Under the pieces are notes generated by a model. That model did no database searches. It saw only the letters and a program-made list of their open reading frames with translations, and had not been told where the DNA came from. This document shows positions 34,914 to 43,205 of a stretch of DNA of 64,000 bases, piece by piece. The DNA is taken from contig NZ_JAFFIX010000001.1 in assembly GCF_016916835.1 (NCBI RefSeq), positions 248,001-312,000 on the forward strand, in the 5' to 3' direction. Each line of letters opens with the position of its first letter. Position 1 is the first letter of the stretch. Source of the stretch: Actinacidiphila bryophytorum. Its GTDB lineage: Bacteria; Actinomycetota; Actinomycetes; Streptomycetales; Streptomycetaceae. A program made the position numbers and the translations under genes.

Positions 34914-35073
34914 TTGGCAACGAAAGGTAGGCCTGCCGTCGGGGGAGCGTCAAGGGGTGCACAAGGCCGTGCGGCCAAGTCGTTATCTGCCCGCGTGCGC
35001 ACCCGCGTGCGCACCCGCGTCCGCGCCTACGGATGCGGCTGCGGATGCGCCTGCGGAAGGGCCGGCGGACACG

Positions 35074-35107
35074 CCGGTGGGGGCCGTCCGCGGACAGCCC
35101 CCACCGG
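35074..35107 (-). terminator. terminator hairpin of the mscS gene
   Basis: CCGGTGGGGGC at 35074-35084 pairs perfectly with GCCCCCACCGG at 35097-35107 (11 bp); the 12-base loop itself contains TCCGCGGA. It lies 20 bp beyond the mscS stop. No U-tract follows. Confidence 0.7.
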
Positions 35108-35127
35108 TACGGGTGATCTTGTACGGC

Positions 35128-36174
35128 CTACTGCTCGCCGGCCGCCGGCGGCGGTACGGACGCGGAGCGCTGCACCGGCGCCGGGCCGTTGTCCTCGGCG
35201 CCCTGGGCGACCGGGGCGCCCTCCGCGGCCACCGCCGCGGGGTCGGTCACCGTGGCGGCAGGTGCGCCCCCGGTGATCACGATGCCCTCCCGGTCGAAGG
35301 CCCGCTTGATCCGCCAGCGCAGCTCGCGCGCCACCGGCGCCGCCTTGCCCGGCATCGTCCTGGCCTGCACCTGCAGCACCACGAACTCCGAGCCGACCGA
35401 CTCCAGGCCGAGCATCTGCACCGGCTCCCACAGGAACTCGTCCCAGGGGTCTTCCTTGCTCATCGTGTCGGCGGTCTCCACGATCACCGCACGCGCCCGG
35501 TCCAGGTCCTCGTGCACGCCCACCTGGACGTCCACCACGGCGGTCGCCCAGCCCTGGCTGAGGTTGCCGATCCGCTTGACCTCGCCGTTGCGCACGTACC
35601 AGATCTCGCCGTTGTCGCCGCGCAGCTTGGTGACCCGCAGGCCCACCTCGACCACGGTGCCGGACGCGACGCCCGCGTCGATGACGTCGCCGACGCCGTA
35701 CTGGTCCTCGAGGATCATGAAGACGCCGGACAGGAAGTCCGTCACCAGGTTGCGCGCGCCGAAGCCGATCGCGACACCCGCGACACCCGCGCTGGCCAGC
35801 AGCGGCGCCAGGTCGATCCGCAGGACCGACAGGATGGTCAGCGCAGCGGTGCCGAGGATGACGAAGGACGCCACGCTCCTGAGCACCGAGCCGATCGCCT
35901 CGCTGCGCTGCTTGCGCCGCTCCGCATTGACCAGCAGCCCGCCCAGCGCGGTCGCCGCGGCGGCCTCCGCGCCCCGGTTCATCCGGTCGATCAGCCGGCT
36001 GATCGTCCGCCGCACCACCGAGCGCAGCACGATCGCGATCACCAGGATCAGCAGGATCTGGAGCCCTGCGTTCAGCCAGTCGGCCCAGTTGTCGTCCACC
36101 CAGCTTCCGGCCTGGGACGCGGTGCGGGACAGGCTGTCTGGGGTGGCGGCGGCGGGGGGCGTCGCGGTGGACAC
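35128..36174 (-). CDS. mscS: small-conductance mechanosensitive channel (MscS family)
   Basis: A 348-residue membrane channel. Three segments (about 34-52, 96-116 and 120-145) end in the pore helix SAGVAGVAIGFGARNLVTDFLSG, whose Gly/Ala spacing is the MscS signature, followed by the beta domain with QYGVGDVIDAGVASGTVVEV. The C-terminal 60 residues are an alanine/proline-rich tail ending PPPAAGEQ. It should open under membrane tension to release solutes on hypo-osmotic shock. Start GTG 36174 with GGAGG 9 bases upstream; an upstream frame to 36318 lacks a good ribosome site. Divergent from the HNH gene. Confidence 0.9.
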   Translation of the reverse strand: MSTATPPAAATPDSLSRTASQAGSWVDDNWADWLNAGLQILLILVIAIVLRSVVRRTISRLIDRMNRGAEAAAATALGGLLVNAERRKQRSEAIGSVLRSVASFVILGTAALTILSVLRIDLAPLLASAGVAGVAIGFGARNLVTDFLSGVFMILEDQYGVGDVIDAGVASGTVVEVGLRVTKLRGDNGEIWYVRNGEVKRIGNLSQGWATAVVDVQVGVHEDLDRARAVIVETADTMSKEDPWDEFLWEPVQMLGLESVGSEFVVLQVQARTMPGKAAPVARELRWRIKRAFDREGIVITGGAPAATVTDPAAVAAEGAPVAQGAEDNGPAPVQRSASVPPPAAGEQ

Positions 36175-36431
36175 GTGCGGGAACCTCCGGAGTGTTCGAA
36201 GCCTCCACAGTAACGAAGGACCGATGCTGTTCCGTTGCCCCGTTCGAGGGGCGGAACGCCGCGGGACGGGGGAGAAAGGGGAAGGGAGGGCTGATGGAGG
36301 AGCAGCCGTGTGGTCCAAAACACTCTCGGTCCGTTACCCGGGCATGGTGGCGCGGCGCCCCGCCTTCCGGAGAGACTGAGACAGATCGTCCCGGCGCGAG
36401 CCACGCGCCGCCGGCGTTAAAGGAGGCATCC

Positions 36432-36968
36432 GTGCCGCATGTCCTGGTCCTGAACGCGTCGTACGAGCCGCTCGGCGTCGTACCGCTCCGCCGCGCGCTC
36501 GTCCTCGTGCTCAACAACAAGGCCGTATGCCTAGAGGAATCCGGCGCCTATCTGCACAGCGAGTCACAGGCGCTCCCGGCGCCCAGTGTCGTGAAGCTCA
36601 CCAAGTTCGTCCGCGTCCCTTTTCGCGGCACCGTACCGCTGACCCGCAGGGCGCTCTTCGCCCGGGACGGCGGCCGGTGCGCCTACTGCGGGGCCGCCGC
36701 CACCAGCGTCGACCATGTCATCCCGCGCAGCCGGGGCGGCCAGCACGCCTGGGAGAACGTGGTCGCGGCCTGCAGACGCTGCAACCACGTCAAAGCCGAC
36801 CGCCATGTCGCCGAGCTCGGCTGGCGGCTGCGCCACCAACCGGCCCCGCCGTCCGGCCTCGCCTGGCGGATCATCGGGACCGGCCACCGGGACCCGCGCT
36901 GGCTGCCATACCTGCAACCCTTCGGCGCGGATGACGCCCTGGCCCGGATCGACGGCATATCGGCCTGA
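36432..36968 (+). CDS. HNH endonuclease-family protein
   Basis: A 178-residue protein. The N-terminal 75 residues (VLVLNASYEPLGVVPLRRALVLVL) form the beta domain usual in actinobacterial HNH proteins; the HNH nuclease motif occupies about 85-135: CAYCGAAATSVDHVIPRSRGG, ENVVAACRRCNHVKADR, with two CxxC zinc pairs and DH as the catalytic pair. This type is a conserved chromosomal protein in Streptomyces and cyanobacteria with no mobile context; its DNA target is unknown. Start GTG 36432 with AAAGGAGG 7-8 bases upstream. Not linked in an operon to the downstream aminopeptidase (147 bp gap). Confidence 0.88.
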   Translation: MPHVLVLNASYEPLGVVPLRRALVLVLNNKAVCLEESGAYLHSESQALPAPSVVKLTKFVRVPFRGTVPLTRRALFARDGGRCAYCGAAATSVDHVIPRSRGGQHAWENVVAACRRCNHVKADRHVAELGWRLRHQPAPPSGLAWRIIGTGHRDPRWLPYLQPFGADDALARIDGISA

Positions 36969-37115
36969 GACCCGGGCCTTCGTGCGTCACGGGGCGCCCC
37001 GCCGGCCGGCCGGGGCACCCCGTGCCGGCGTGCGCCCGCCACCGGGGGATTCCGCGTGGTCCCAGGGCGACATGCAAGGATGGGCGTCTCACCTGACGAG
37101 AAGGAGTGGGCCACC

Positions 37116-39686
37116 GTGCCTGGTACGAACCTCACGCGCGAGGAGGCCCAGCAGCGGGCCGCTCTGCTGACCGTGGACGGCTATGCCATCGAGCTGGACC
37201 TGAGCGGCGCCCAGGAGGGCGGCACCTTCCGGTCGCGTACGACGGTCCGCTTCGACGTCGCCGGCGACGGCGGCGCGAGCTTCATCGACCTGGTGGCGCC
37301 GCAGGTGCACGAGGTGGTGCTGAACGGCACCGCGCTCGACCCGGCCGAGGTCTTCAAGGACTCGCGGATCGCCCTGGACGCGCTGCCCGGCGGGCGCAAC
37401 GAGCTGCTGGTGGTCGCGGACTGCGCCTACACCAACACCGGTGAGGGGCTGCACCGGTTCGTGGACCCGGTCGACAAGCAGGCATATCTGTACACCCAGT
37501 TCGAAGTACCGGACGCGCGGCGGGTCTTCGCCAGCTTCGAACAGCCCGACCTCAAGGGCACCTTCGCCTTCACGGTGAAGGCGCCGCAGGGCTGGACGGT
37601 CATCTCCAACTCGCCCACCCCCGAGCCGTCCGACGACGGCGTCTGGACCTTCGAGCCCACCCCGCGGATGTCGTCGTACGTCACCGCGCTGATCGCCGGC
37701 CCCTACACCTCCGTGCACGGCAGCTGGGAGGGCGACGGCCGCAGCGTGCCGCTGGGCATCTACTGCCGCCCCTCGCTGGCGGAACACCTCGACGCCGAGG
37801 CGATCTTCGAGGTCACCCGGCTCGGCTTCGACTGGTTCCAGGAGAAGTTCGACTACGCCTACCCCTTCGCCAAGTACGACCAGCTGTTCGTACCGGAGTT
37901 CAACGCCGGCGCGATGGAGAACGCGGGTGCGGTCACGATCCGCGACCAGTACGTCTTCCGGTCCAAGGTGACCGACGCGTCCTACGAGATGCGCGCCGAG
38001 ACGATCCTGCACGAGCTGGCGCACATGTGGTTCGGCGACCTGGTCACCATGGAGTGGTGGAACGACCTCTGGCTGAACGAGTCGTTCGCCACCTACACCT
38101 CGATCGCCTGCCAGGCGCACGCCGAGGGCTCGCGCTGGCCGCACTCGTGGACGACCTTCGCCAACACCATGAAGACCTGGGCCTACCGGCAGGACCAGCT
38201 GCCCTCCACCCACCCGATCATGGCGGAGATCAACGACCTGGAGGACGTGCTCGTCAACTTCGACGGGATCACGTACGCCAAGGGCGCCTCGGTCCTCAAG
38301 CAGCTCGTCGCCTACGTCGGCATGGACGAGTTCTTCGCCGGTGTGCAGGCCTACTTCAAGCGGCACGCCTGGGGCAACACCCGGCTCACCGACCTGCTCG
38401 GCGCACTGGAGGAGACCTCGGGCCGCGACCTGAAGGCCTGGTCCAAGGCGTGGCTGGAGACCGCGGGCATCAACGTGCTGCGCCCCGAGATCGGGGTCGG
38501 CGCGGACGGCACCGTCACCTCCTTCGCGGTACGCCAGGAGGCCCCCGCACTGCCCGCGGGCGCCAAGGGCGAGCCGGTCCTGCGGCCGCACCGCATCGCC
38601 GTCGGGCTCTACGACCTGCAGGACGGCGTGCTGGTGCGCACCGACCGCATCGAACTCGACGTCGACGGCGAACTGACCCAGGTGCCCGTCGCCGCCGGCA
38701 CCCGCCGCCCCGACGTGATCCTGCTCAACGACGACGACCTGTCCTACGCCAAGGTCCGCCTCGACGAGCAGTCGCTCGCCGTGGTCCGCGACCACGTCGG
38801 CGACTTCACCGAGTCGCTGCCCCGCGCCCTGATCTGGGCCTCCGCCTGGGACATGACGCGGGACGGCGAACTGGCCACCCGCGACTACCTGGAGCTGGTG
38901 CTGCACGGCATCGGCAAGGAGTCCGACATCGGCGTGGTGCAGTCCCTGCACCGCCAGGTCAAGCTCGCCCTCGACCTCTACGCCGACCCGGCGTGGCGCG
39001 AGACCGGGCTCGCCCGCTGGACCGAGGCCGCCCAGCAGCACCTGGCCGCCGCCCCCGCGGGCAGCGACCACCAGCTTGCCTGGGCCAGGGCCTTCGCCGC
39101 CACCGCCCGCACCCCCGAGCAGCTGGACATCCTCGCCGGGCTGCTCGACGGCACCGCCGGCTACGACGGTCTCGCCGTCGACACCGAGCTGCGCTGGGCG
39201 CTGCTCAACCGGCTGGCCGCCACCGGACGCGCCGACGAGAAGGCCATCGACGCGGAACTGGCCCTCGACCCCACCTCGGCGGGCGAGCAGCACGCCGCCG
39301 CGGCCAAGGCCGCCAGGCCCACCGCGGCCGCCAAGGCCGAGGTCTGGGCGAGCGTCGTGGAGTCCGACAAGCTGCCCAACGCCATGCAGGAGGCCGTCAT
39401 CGGCGGCTTCGTGCAGACCGACCAGCGCGAGCTGCTCGCCGCGTACAGCGAGCGCTACTTCGCCGCGGTCAAGCAGGTCTGGGCCGACCGCAGCAACGAG
39501 ATGGGCCAGCAGATCGTCGTCGGCCTCTTCCCGACCCTGCAGGTCTCCCAGGCCACGCTGGACGCCACCGACGCCTGGCTCGCCGACGCCGAGCCGGTCC
39601 CGGCCCTGCGCCGCCTGGTCGTGGAGTCCCGTGCCGGCGTCGAGCGCGCCCTGCGCGCCCAGGCCGCGGACGCGGCGGCCGGCTGA
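37116..39686 (+). CDS. pepN: aminopeptidase N (M1 zinc metallopeptidase), copy 1
   Basis: An 856-residue cytosolic peptidase. The substrate motif GAMEN is at about residue 265 and the zinc site HELAHMWFGDLV...NESFA (HExxH-18-E) begins near 298; the C-terminal 330 residues form the helical ERAP1-like domain. It removes N-terminal residues from peptides. I use GTG 37116 (VPGTNLTREEAQ) with GGAG 9 bases upstream, which aligns with the start of the second copy at 56483 (VPGENLSREEAR). Stands as a single gene between the HNH and acetyltransferase genes. Confidence 0.93.
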   Translation: MPGTNLTREEAQQRAALLTVDGYAIELDLSGAQEGGTFRSRTTVRFDVAGDGGASFIDLVAPQVHEVVLNGTALDPAEVFKDSRIALDALPGGRNELLVVADCAYTNTGEGLHRFVDPVDKQAYLYTQFEVPDARRVFASFEQPDLKGTFAFTVKAPQGWTVISNSPTPEPSDDGVWTFEPTPRMSSYVTALIAGPYTSVHGSWEGDGRSVPLGIYCRPSLAEHLDAEAIFEVTRLGFDWFQEKFDYAYPFAKYDQLFVPEFNAGAMENAGAVTIRDQYVFRSKVTDASYEMRAETILHELAHMWFGDLVTMEWWNDLWLNESFATYTSIACQAHAEGSRWPHSWTTFANTMKTWAYRQDQLPSTHPIMAEINDLEDVLVNFDGITYAKGASVLKQLVAYVGMDEFFAGVQAYFKRHAWGNTRLTDLLGALEETSGRDLKAWSKAWLETAGINVLRPEIGVGADGTVTSFAVRQEAPALPAGAKGEPVLRPHRIAVGLYDLQDGVLVRTDRIELDVDGELTQVPVAAGTRRPDVILLNDDDLSYAKVRLDEQSLAVVRDHVGDFTESLPRALIWASAWDMTRDGELATRDYLELVLHGIGKESDIGVVQSLHRQVKLALDLYADPAWRETGLARWTEAAQQHLAAAPAGSDHQLAWARAFAATARTPEQLDILAGLLDGTAGYDGLAVDTELRWALLNRLAATGRADEKAIDAELALDPTSAGEQHAAAAKAARPTAAAKAEVWASVVESDKLPNAMQEAVIGGFVQTDQRELLAAYSERYFAAVKQVWADRSNEMGQQIVVGLFPTLQVSQATLDATDAWLADAEPVPALRRLVVESRAGVERALRAQAADAAAG

Positions 39687-39767
39687 CCGCACCGGCCCGG
39701 GCCGCCCGGTCGCGCGCGGATGCGCGCGCCGGGCGCCCGGGCGCCGCGGCGGCGGCAAGATGGGCTC

Positions 39768-40316
39768 GTGGCCGAGACCTTCGTACGAACCGTGCACACC
39801 GCCGACCTGACCCCCGCCCAGCGCGCCCAGATCCGGGTGCTGCTGGACGGCGCCTTCGCCGGGCACCCGGACGGCGGCTTCACCGACGCCGACTGGGACC
39901 ACACCCTCGGCGGCCTGCACACGGTGGTCCTCGAAGGCGACGAGCCCATCGGCCACGCCTCTGTCGTCCAGCGGCGCCTGCTGCACGGCGATCGCGCGCT
40001 GCGCACCGGATACGTCGAGGCCGTCGCCGTACGCTCCGACCGCCGCGGGCAGGGCCACGGGGCCGCGGTGATGGCGGTGTCGGAACGCATCATCCGCGAC
40101 GCCTACGACCTGGGCGCCCTCGGCTCCGCCACCGACGCGACCGGCTTCTACGCATCCCGCGGCTGGCACCGCTGGCCGGGCCGCACCAGCGCCCTGACCC
40201 CCACGGGAGTCGTCCGCACCCCCGACGAGGACGGCGCGATCTACGTCTACCCGGTGACCCCCCTCGACTTCACCGCCGAACTGATCTGCGACTGGCGCGA
40301 CGGCGACGTCTGGTGA
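39768..40316 (+). CDS. aac(2'): aminoglycoside 2'-N-acetyltransferase family protein, AAC(2')-I
   Basis: A 182-residue GNAT enzyme. VRTVHTADLTPAQRAQIRVLL, DADWDHTLGGLHTVV, TGYVEAVAVRSDRRGQGHG (acetyl-CoA P-loop), ALGSATDATGFYASRGWHRWPG and the C-terminal TAELICDWRDGDVW match the AAC(2')-Ic type of M. tuberculosis (181 residues) along the whole length. This family acetylates the 2'-amino group of gentamicin, tobramycin and relatives; many actinobacterial members are chromosomal with uncertain natural substrate. Start GTG 39768. There is no mobile context and the base composition matches the chromosome, so it looks resident. Resistance is inferred from family membership, not shown. Confidence 0.87.
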   Translation: MAETFVRTVHTADLTPAQRAQIRVLLDGAFAGHPDGGFTDADWDHTLGGLHTVVLEGDEPIGHASVVQRRLLHGDRALRTGYVEAVAVRSDRRGQGHGAAVMAVSERIIRDAYDLGALGSATDATGFYASRGWHRWPGRTSALTPTGVVRTPDEDGAIYVYPVTPLDFTAELICDWRDGDVW

Positions 40317-40383
40317 CCCCGCCACCGCCCCGACGCTCCGGCCCGGGGGCTGCCGGTCCCGCCCGACGCCGGGCGGGACGGTG

Positions 40384-40650
40384 CGTCCGGTGAGCGGGCC
40401 TGTCGCTGCCGTGCCCCGGCCCTGGCGGGGGTTGCGTTGTGCTTTCCGGTCCGGGCGGTCGGCGACGGCTGGTGAGCGCGCCTGTCGGGGCCGGGTCTTG
40501 GCCCGGCGGGGTGCTTTGTGCGTTCGGGTCCGGGCTGTCTGCGACGGGCGGGGTGGGGGCGTCCGGTGAAAGGGCCTGTCGCTGCCGTGCCCCGGTCCCG
40601 GCCGGGCTGCTGGTGCGCCCGGCGCTGGGCGGCGTGCGGGGGGGTCAGGT
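40384..40650. repeat. about three degenerate tandem repeats of 82-94 bp
   Basis: The 328-bp gene-free gap 40317-40644 consists largely of imperfect repeats. Anchors GGTGAGCGGGCCTGTCGCTG (40389), GGTGAGCGCGCCTGTCGGGG (40471) and GGTGAAAGGGCCTGTCGCTG (40565) are spaced 82 and 94 bp; later parts share TTTGTGC/TTGTGCTTT and GGTCCGGGC. Units 1 and 3 are most alike. No convincing coding frame or ribosome site occurs there. It separates the convergent aac(2') and MFS genes. At 40358-40379 a small hairpin (GTCCCGCC / GGCGGGAC) may terminate aac(2'). Confidence 0.7.
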
Positions 40651-42003
40651 GTGGGGGACGGGCTTGGGGGAGGGCTGGTTTGTCGGGCGGGGCGAGGGGT
40701 GCCAGGTGCGGGGGCGGGTGGGGAGGGCGACGGCCTCGGGTGGCAGGACGCGCTCCAGGCGGAGCAGCAGCGCCGCGGCGCTCAGTGTCGTGCCGACCAG
40801 CAGCAGCCAGGGGAGGGCCGCGCCGGCCGCGGTCAGTGCGGTGAAGAGGGACGGCGCCAGGATCGAGGCCAGCGACCAGGACAGCTGGTAGGCCGCCATG
40901 TACCGGCCGCGCAGCACCTCGGGCGCCGCCGCGACGGCCAGCGAACTCGCCGCCGGATTGTGCACCGTCTCGGCCACCGTGTAGAGCGTGACCAGGGCGA
41001 GCAGCAGGGCCACCGCCACCCAGCCGGCGTGCGGCCGTACGGCCGCGAGCACCGCGAGCCCGGCGAAGGCCGCGGCGAACAGCACCGCCCCCAGCGCGGC
41101 CGACCGGGTGCGGCGGGCACCGCCGCGGCGGCTCAGCCGGGCGACGTGGACCCCGCCGACCGCGCACAGCACAGTGTTGACGGTGAAGGCCGCGCCGGTC
41201 AGCGACTGCGGCCCGTGCAGCGAACCGGCGATGAGCAGCGGGAAGAGCACCGCCAGCGCCGAATAGCCCAGCGCGATCAGGAAGTTGGCGCTGGTCAGGC
41301 CGAGGAAGGGGCGGTCGGCGAAGACCACCCGGTAGCCCCCGCGGCCGCCGGCCGCCTTGGGCGCGGCCGGTGCGGCCTGCGCGGCCGGACGCGCAGGCGC
41401 CTGCACGCGCCGCATCAGCAGCCAGGCGACTCCGAAGCTCGCCGCGTTCAGCCAGGCCGCCGCGACGAAGCCGCGGTCACCGGCGAGGGTGACCACCAGC
41501 GAGGCGAGCAGCGCGCCCGCGCCGAGTCCACCGTTGCGCAGCGCGCGGGCGGCCGCCTGCAGCCTGTCCCGGTCGGCGCCCGCCGCGACCTCGCCGATCC
41601 AGGACTGCTGCACGGCGGGGAAGGCCCGGTCGCCGAAGGCCGTGCCGAGCGCGACGGCGGCGAAGGCGGGGAGCGCGGTCGCGAAGGGGTACAGCGCGAA
41701 GCCGGCGCCGCGCACCCCGTAGAGGACGAGCTGCACCCGCCGGGCGCCGTAGCGGTCCACCGCCGCACCCGCGAGCGGCAGTGCCGCCATGCCGACCAGG
41801 CCCACCGTGGTGAGCACCGCGCCCACCACGGCGAAGGACAGGCCGGTGATGTGGTGGAAGAACACCAGGCTGAACGGGATGTACATCCCGGAGCCCACCG
41901 CGTCCACGGCCATCGCGCCGAGCATGGACCTTTCGCCTGGCAGGCGGGTGCGCTCGCTTCGGCCAACGGGGGAGGCGGTGCGTTGCTTACGTGACGGCAG
42001 CAT
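40645..42003 (-). CDS. MFS transporter (drug-efflux-like)
   Basis: A 452-residue membrane protein with about 11-12 hydrophobic segments between residues 30 and 415. The first loop carries LPLAGAAVDRYGARRVQL, the MFS motif A (G-x3-D-x2-G-x-R-x2). A glycine/alanine-rich cytoplasmic loop (ARPAAQAAPAAPKAAGGRGG) separates the halves. The substrate is unknown. Divergent from the MarR gene with only 78 bp between starts and palindromes in the gap, so MarR control is likely. Start ATG 42003. Confidence 0.88.
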   Translation of the reverse strand: MLPSRKQRTASPVGRSERTRLPGERSMLGAMAVDAVGSGMYIPFSLVFFHHITGLSFAVVGAVLTTVGLVGMAALPLAGAAVDRYGARRVQLVLYGVRGAGFALYPFATALPAFAAVALGTAFGDRAFPAVQQSWIGEVAAGADRDRLQAAARALRNGGLGAGALLASLVVTLAGDRGFVAAAWLNAASFGVAWLLMRRVQAPARPAAQAAPAAPKAAGGRGGYRVVFADRPFLGLTSANFLIALGYSALAVLFPLLIAGSLHGPQSLTGAAFTVNTVLCAVGGVHVARLSRRGGARRTRSAALGAVLFAAAFAGLAVLAAVRPHAGWVAVALLLALVTLYTVAETVHNPAASSLAVAAAPEVLRGRYMAAYQLSWSLASILAPSLFTALTAAGAALPWLLLVGTTLSAAALLLRLERVLPPEAVALPTRPRTWHPSPRPTNQPSPKPVPHT

Positions 42004-42010
42004 GAAAGCA

Positions 42011-42024
42011 GCTTAGCGCTAAGC
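42011..42024. promoter_or_regulatory. putative MarR operator, perfect 14-bp palindrome
   Basis: GCTTAGCGCTAAGC, 8 bp upstream of the MFS start. In the same gap GCAAG-TTT-CTTGC (42038-42050) is a second inverted repeat. Both lie between the divergent MFS and MarR starts, where a MarR dimer could control both genes. Confidence 0.6.
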
Positions 42025-42081
42025 TACTTAGAGTCAAGCAAGTTTCTTGCGACAGAGCGGTCTCGGGCCGATACTGGGCGG

Positions 42082-42570
42082 ATGGAAACGGATGCCGTGG
42101 ATGCGATCACCGGGCAGTGGGCCGCGGAGCGGCCGGAGCTGGACACCCTCGCGATGGCCGTCTTCGGGCGGGTCTACCGCATCGCGCGGGCGATGGGGGA
42201 CCGCATGGAGGCGGAGTACCAGCGGTACGGCATCGGGCGGGGGGAGTTCGACGTGCTCGGCACGCTGCGGAGGTCGGGGGCGCCCTACACGCTCTCACCG
42301 CGGGAGCTGTCGGCGACGCTCATGCTGACCACCGGGGGGATGACGGGGCGGCTCGACAAACTGGAGCGGGCCGGTCTTCTGGTGCGGTCGCCCGACCCGC
42401 ACGACCGGCGGGGCTTGCGGGTCTCGCTCACCGAGCGCGGTGTGACTGTCGTCGACGACGCGCTTGTCGCCGGGCTCGCGGTCCAGCAGTCCGCGCTCTC
42501 AGCCCTCGACCCGTCCGAGGCGGAAGTCCTCACCGGACTTCTCCGCCGCCTCCTCGCCGCTTCTTCCTAG
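42082..42570 (+). CDS. MarR-family transcriptional regulator
   Basis: A 162-residue winged-helix regulator. GIGRGEFDVLGTLRRSGAPYTLSPRELSATLMLTTGGMTGRLDKLERAGLLVRSPDPHDRRGLRVSLTERG is read as one domain in which TTGGMTGRLDKLERAGL is the recognition helix and DPHDRRGLRV the wing. N- and C-terminal helices form the dimer. Ligand unknown. It is divergent from the MFS gene and most likely represses it and itself. The 3' end is followed within 26 bp by the long hairpin at 42596-42871. Confidence 0.9.
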   Translation: METDAVDAITGQWAAERPELDTLAMAVFGRVYRIARAMGDRMEAEYQRYGIGRGEFDVLGTLRRSGAPYTLSPRELSATLMLTTGGMTGRLDKLERAGLLVRSPDPHDRRGLRVSLTERGVTVVDDALVAGLAVQQSALSALDPSEAEVLTGLLRRLLAASS

Positions 42571-42595
42571 CGCGGCTCCCCGTGCCCGGGGGAGG

Positions 42596-42871
42596 GTGCC
42601 CCTTGCGGTGGGCGGTCGCCTTTCCCCCGGCGGGGGGCTCCAAGGTGATTGCCACTTGCTGTGGCGGTGCTTCCTTCCCGCTCCTCGGGCTGGGCGCGCA
42701 GTTCCCCGCGCCCCTTAAAAACGCTCACCCTCTGCCCGAGAGAGCACCCCCAGGGGCGCGGGGAACTGGGCGGCCAGCCCCGGTGCACCGGAAGGTGCAA
42801 GCTCACAGCAAGTGGCAATCACCTGGGCACCCCCCGCCGGGGGAAAGGCGAAAGCTCACCGCAAGGGGCAC
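42596..42871. repeat. 276-bp long inverted repeat (Streptomyces intergenic hairpin), copy A
   Basis: Fills most of the gene-free stretch 42571-42916. Four perfectly paired blocks share exactly one centre (42733.5): 42596-42610 with 42857-42871 (15 bp), 42618-42637 with 42830-42849 (20 bp), 42643-42663 with 42804-42824 (21 bp) and 42699-42715 with 42752-42768 (17 bp, CAGTTCCCCGCGCCCCT and its complement). The top of the loop (42716-42751) is unpaired. Related sequences occur at 48760-48976 and 58662-58912. It would fold as one very long stem and could terminate transcription from either side. Confidence 0.85.
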
Positions 42872-42916
42872 CCCACCTGCGCACCCCCGAAGGGAAGCGC
42901 ATCCGGGGGGAAAGTG

Positions 42917-43156
42917 TCAGCTCGGGTGTTTGCGGGTCTTGTCCGTCGCCATCACGCAGCCCGCGATGATGCCGAAGAGGACGAGGGGGATGGCGACGAA
43001 GAGGCCGAGGGTCTGGATGACGCTCAGGCCCGAGCCCGGGTCGTCACCGTCGTCGCGGGTGAGCGCGAACGCCGGGGACGACACCAGCAGCATCACGGTG
43101 GTGGCCGCGGTGACGACGCCCGCGCGCATGACCTTCTTGTTGAGCTTCTTGTCCAC
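42917..43156 (-). CDS. small secreted/membrane protein
   Basis: A 79-residue protein with two hydrophobic segments: a signal-like stretch at about 12-30 (VVTAATTVMLLVSSPAFA) ending in a possible cleavage or first segment, and a second at about 46-70 (VIQTLGLFVAIPLVLFGIIAGCVMA). A short acidic loop (TRDDGDDPGSG) lies between them. Short proteins of this pattern are conserved in Streptomyces, with no known function. Start GTG 43156. It is 49 bp upstream of the malQ stop on the same strand, so it may share regulation or simply follow it. Confidence 0.75.
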   Translation of the reverse strand: MDKKLNKKVMRAGVVTAATTVMLLVSSPAFALTRDDGDDPGSGLSVIQTLGLFVAIPLVLFGIIAGCVMATDKTRKHPS

Positions 43157-43205
43157 GTGCCCAAATGTAGTGACCGCCCCGGAGGGCCGCGCGCCCGGGG
43201 GTGCT

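Noticed and set aside
34980..35020. Short tandem repeat GCGTGCGCACCC as a possible regulatory array
   Set aside because: Only about two to three copies in a GC-rich 3' region of mscS; not enough to call a feature.
40381..40569. Short frame inside the tandem repeat that could be a repeat-peptide gene
   Set aside because: No ribosome site, frame not kept between repeat units (82 and 94 bp spacing), and no stop/start logic.
40384..40650. CRISPR-like array
   Set aside because: Units are 82-94 bp, diverged along their whole length, without constant repeats and variable spacers, and no cas genes are present.
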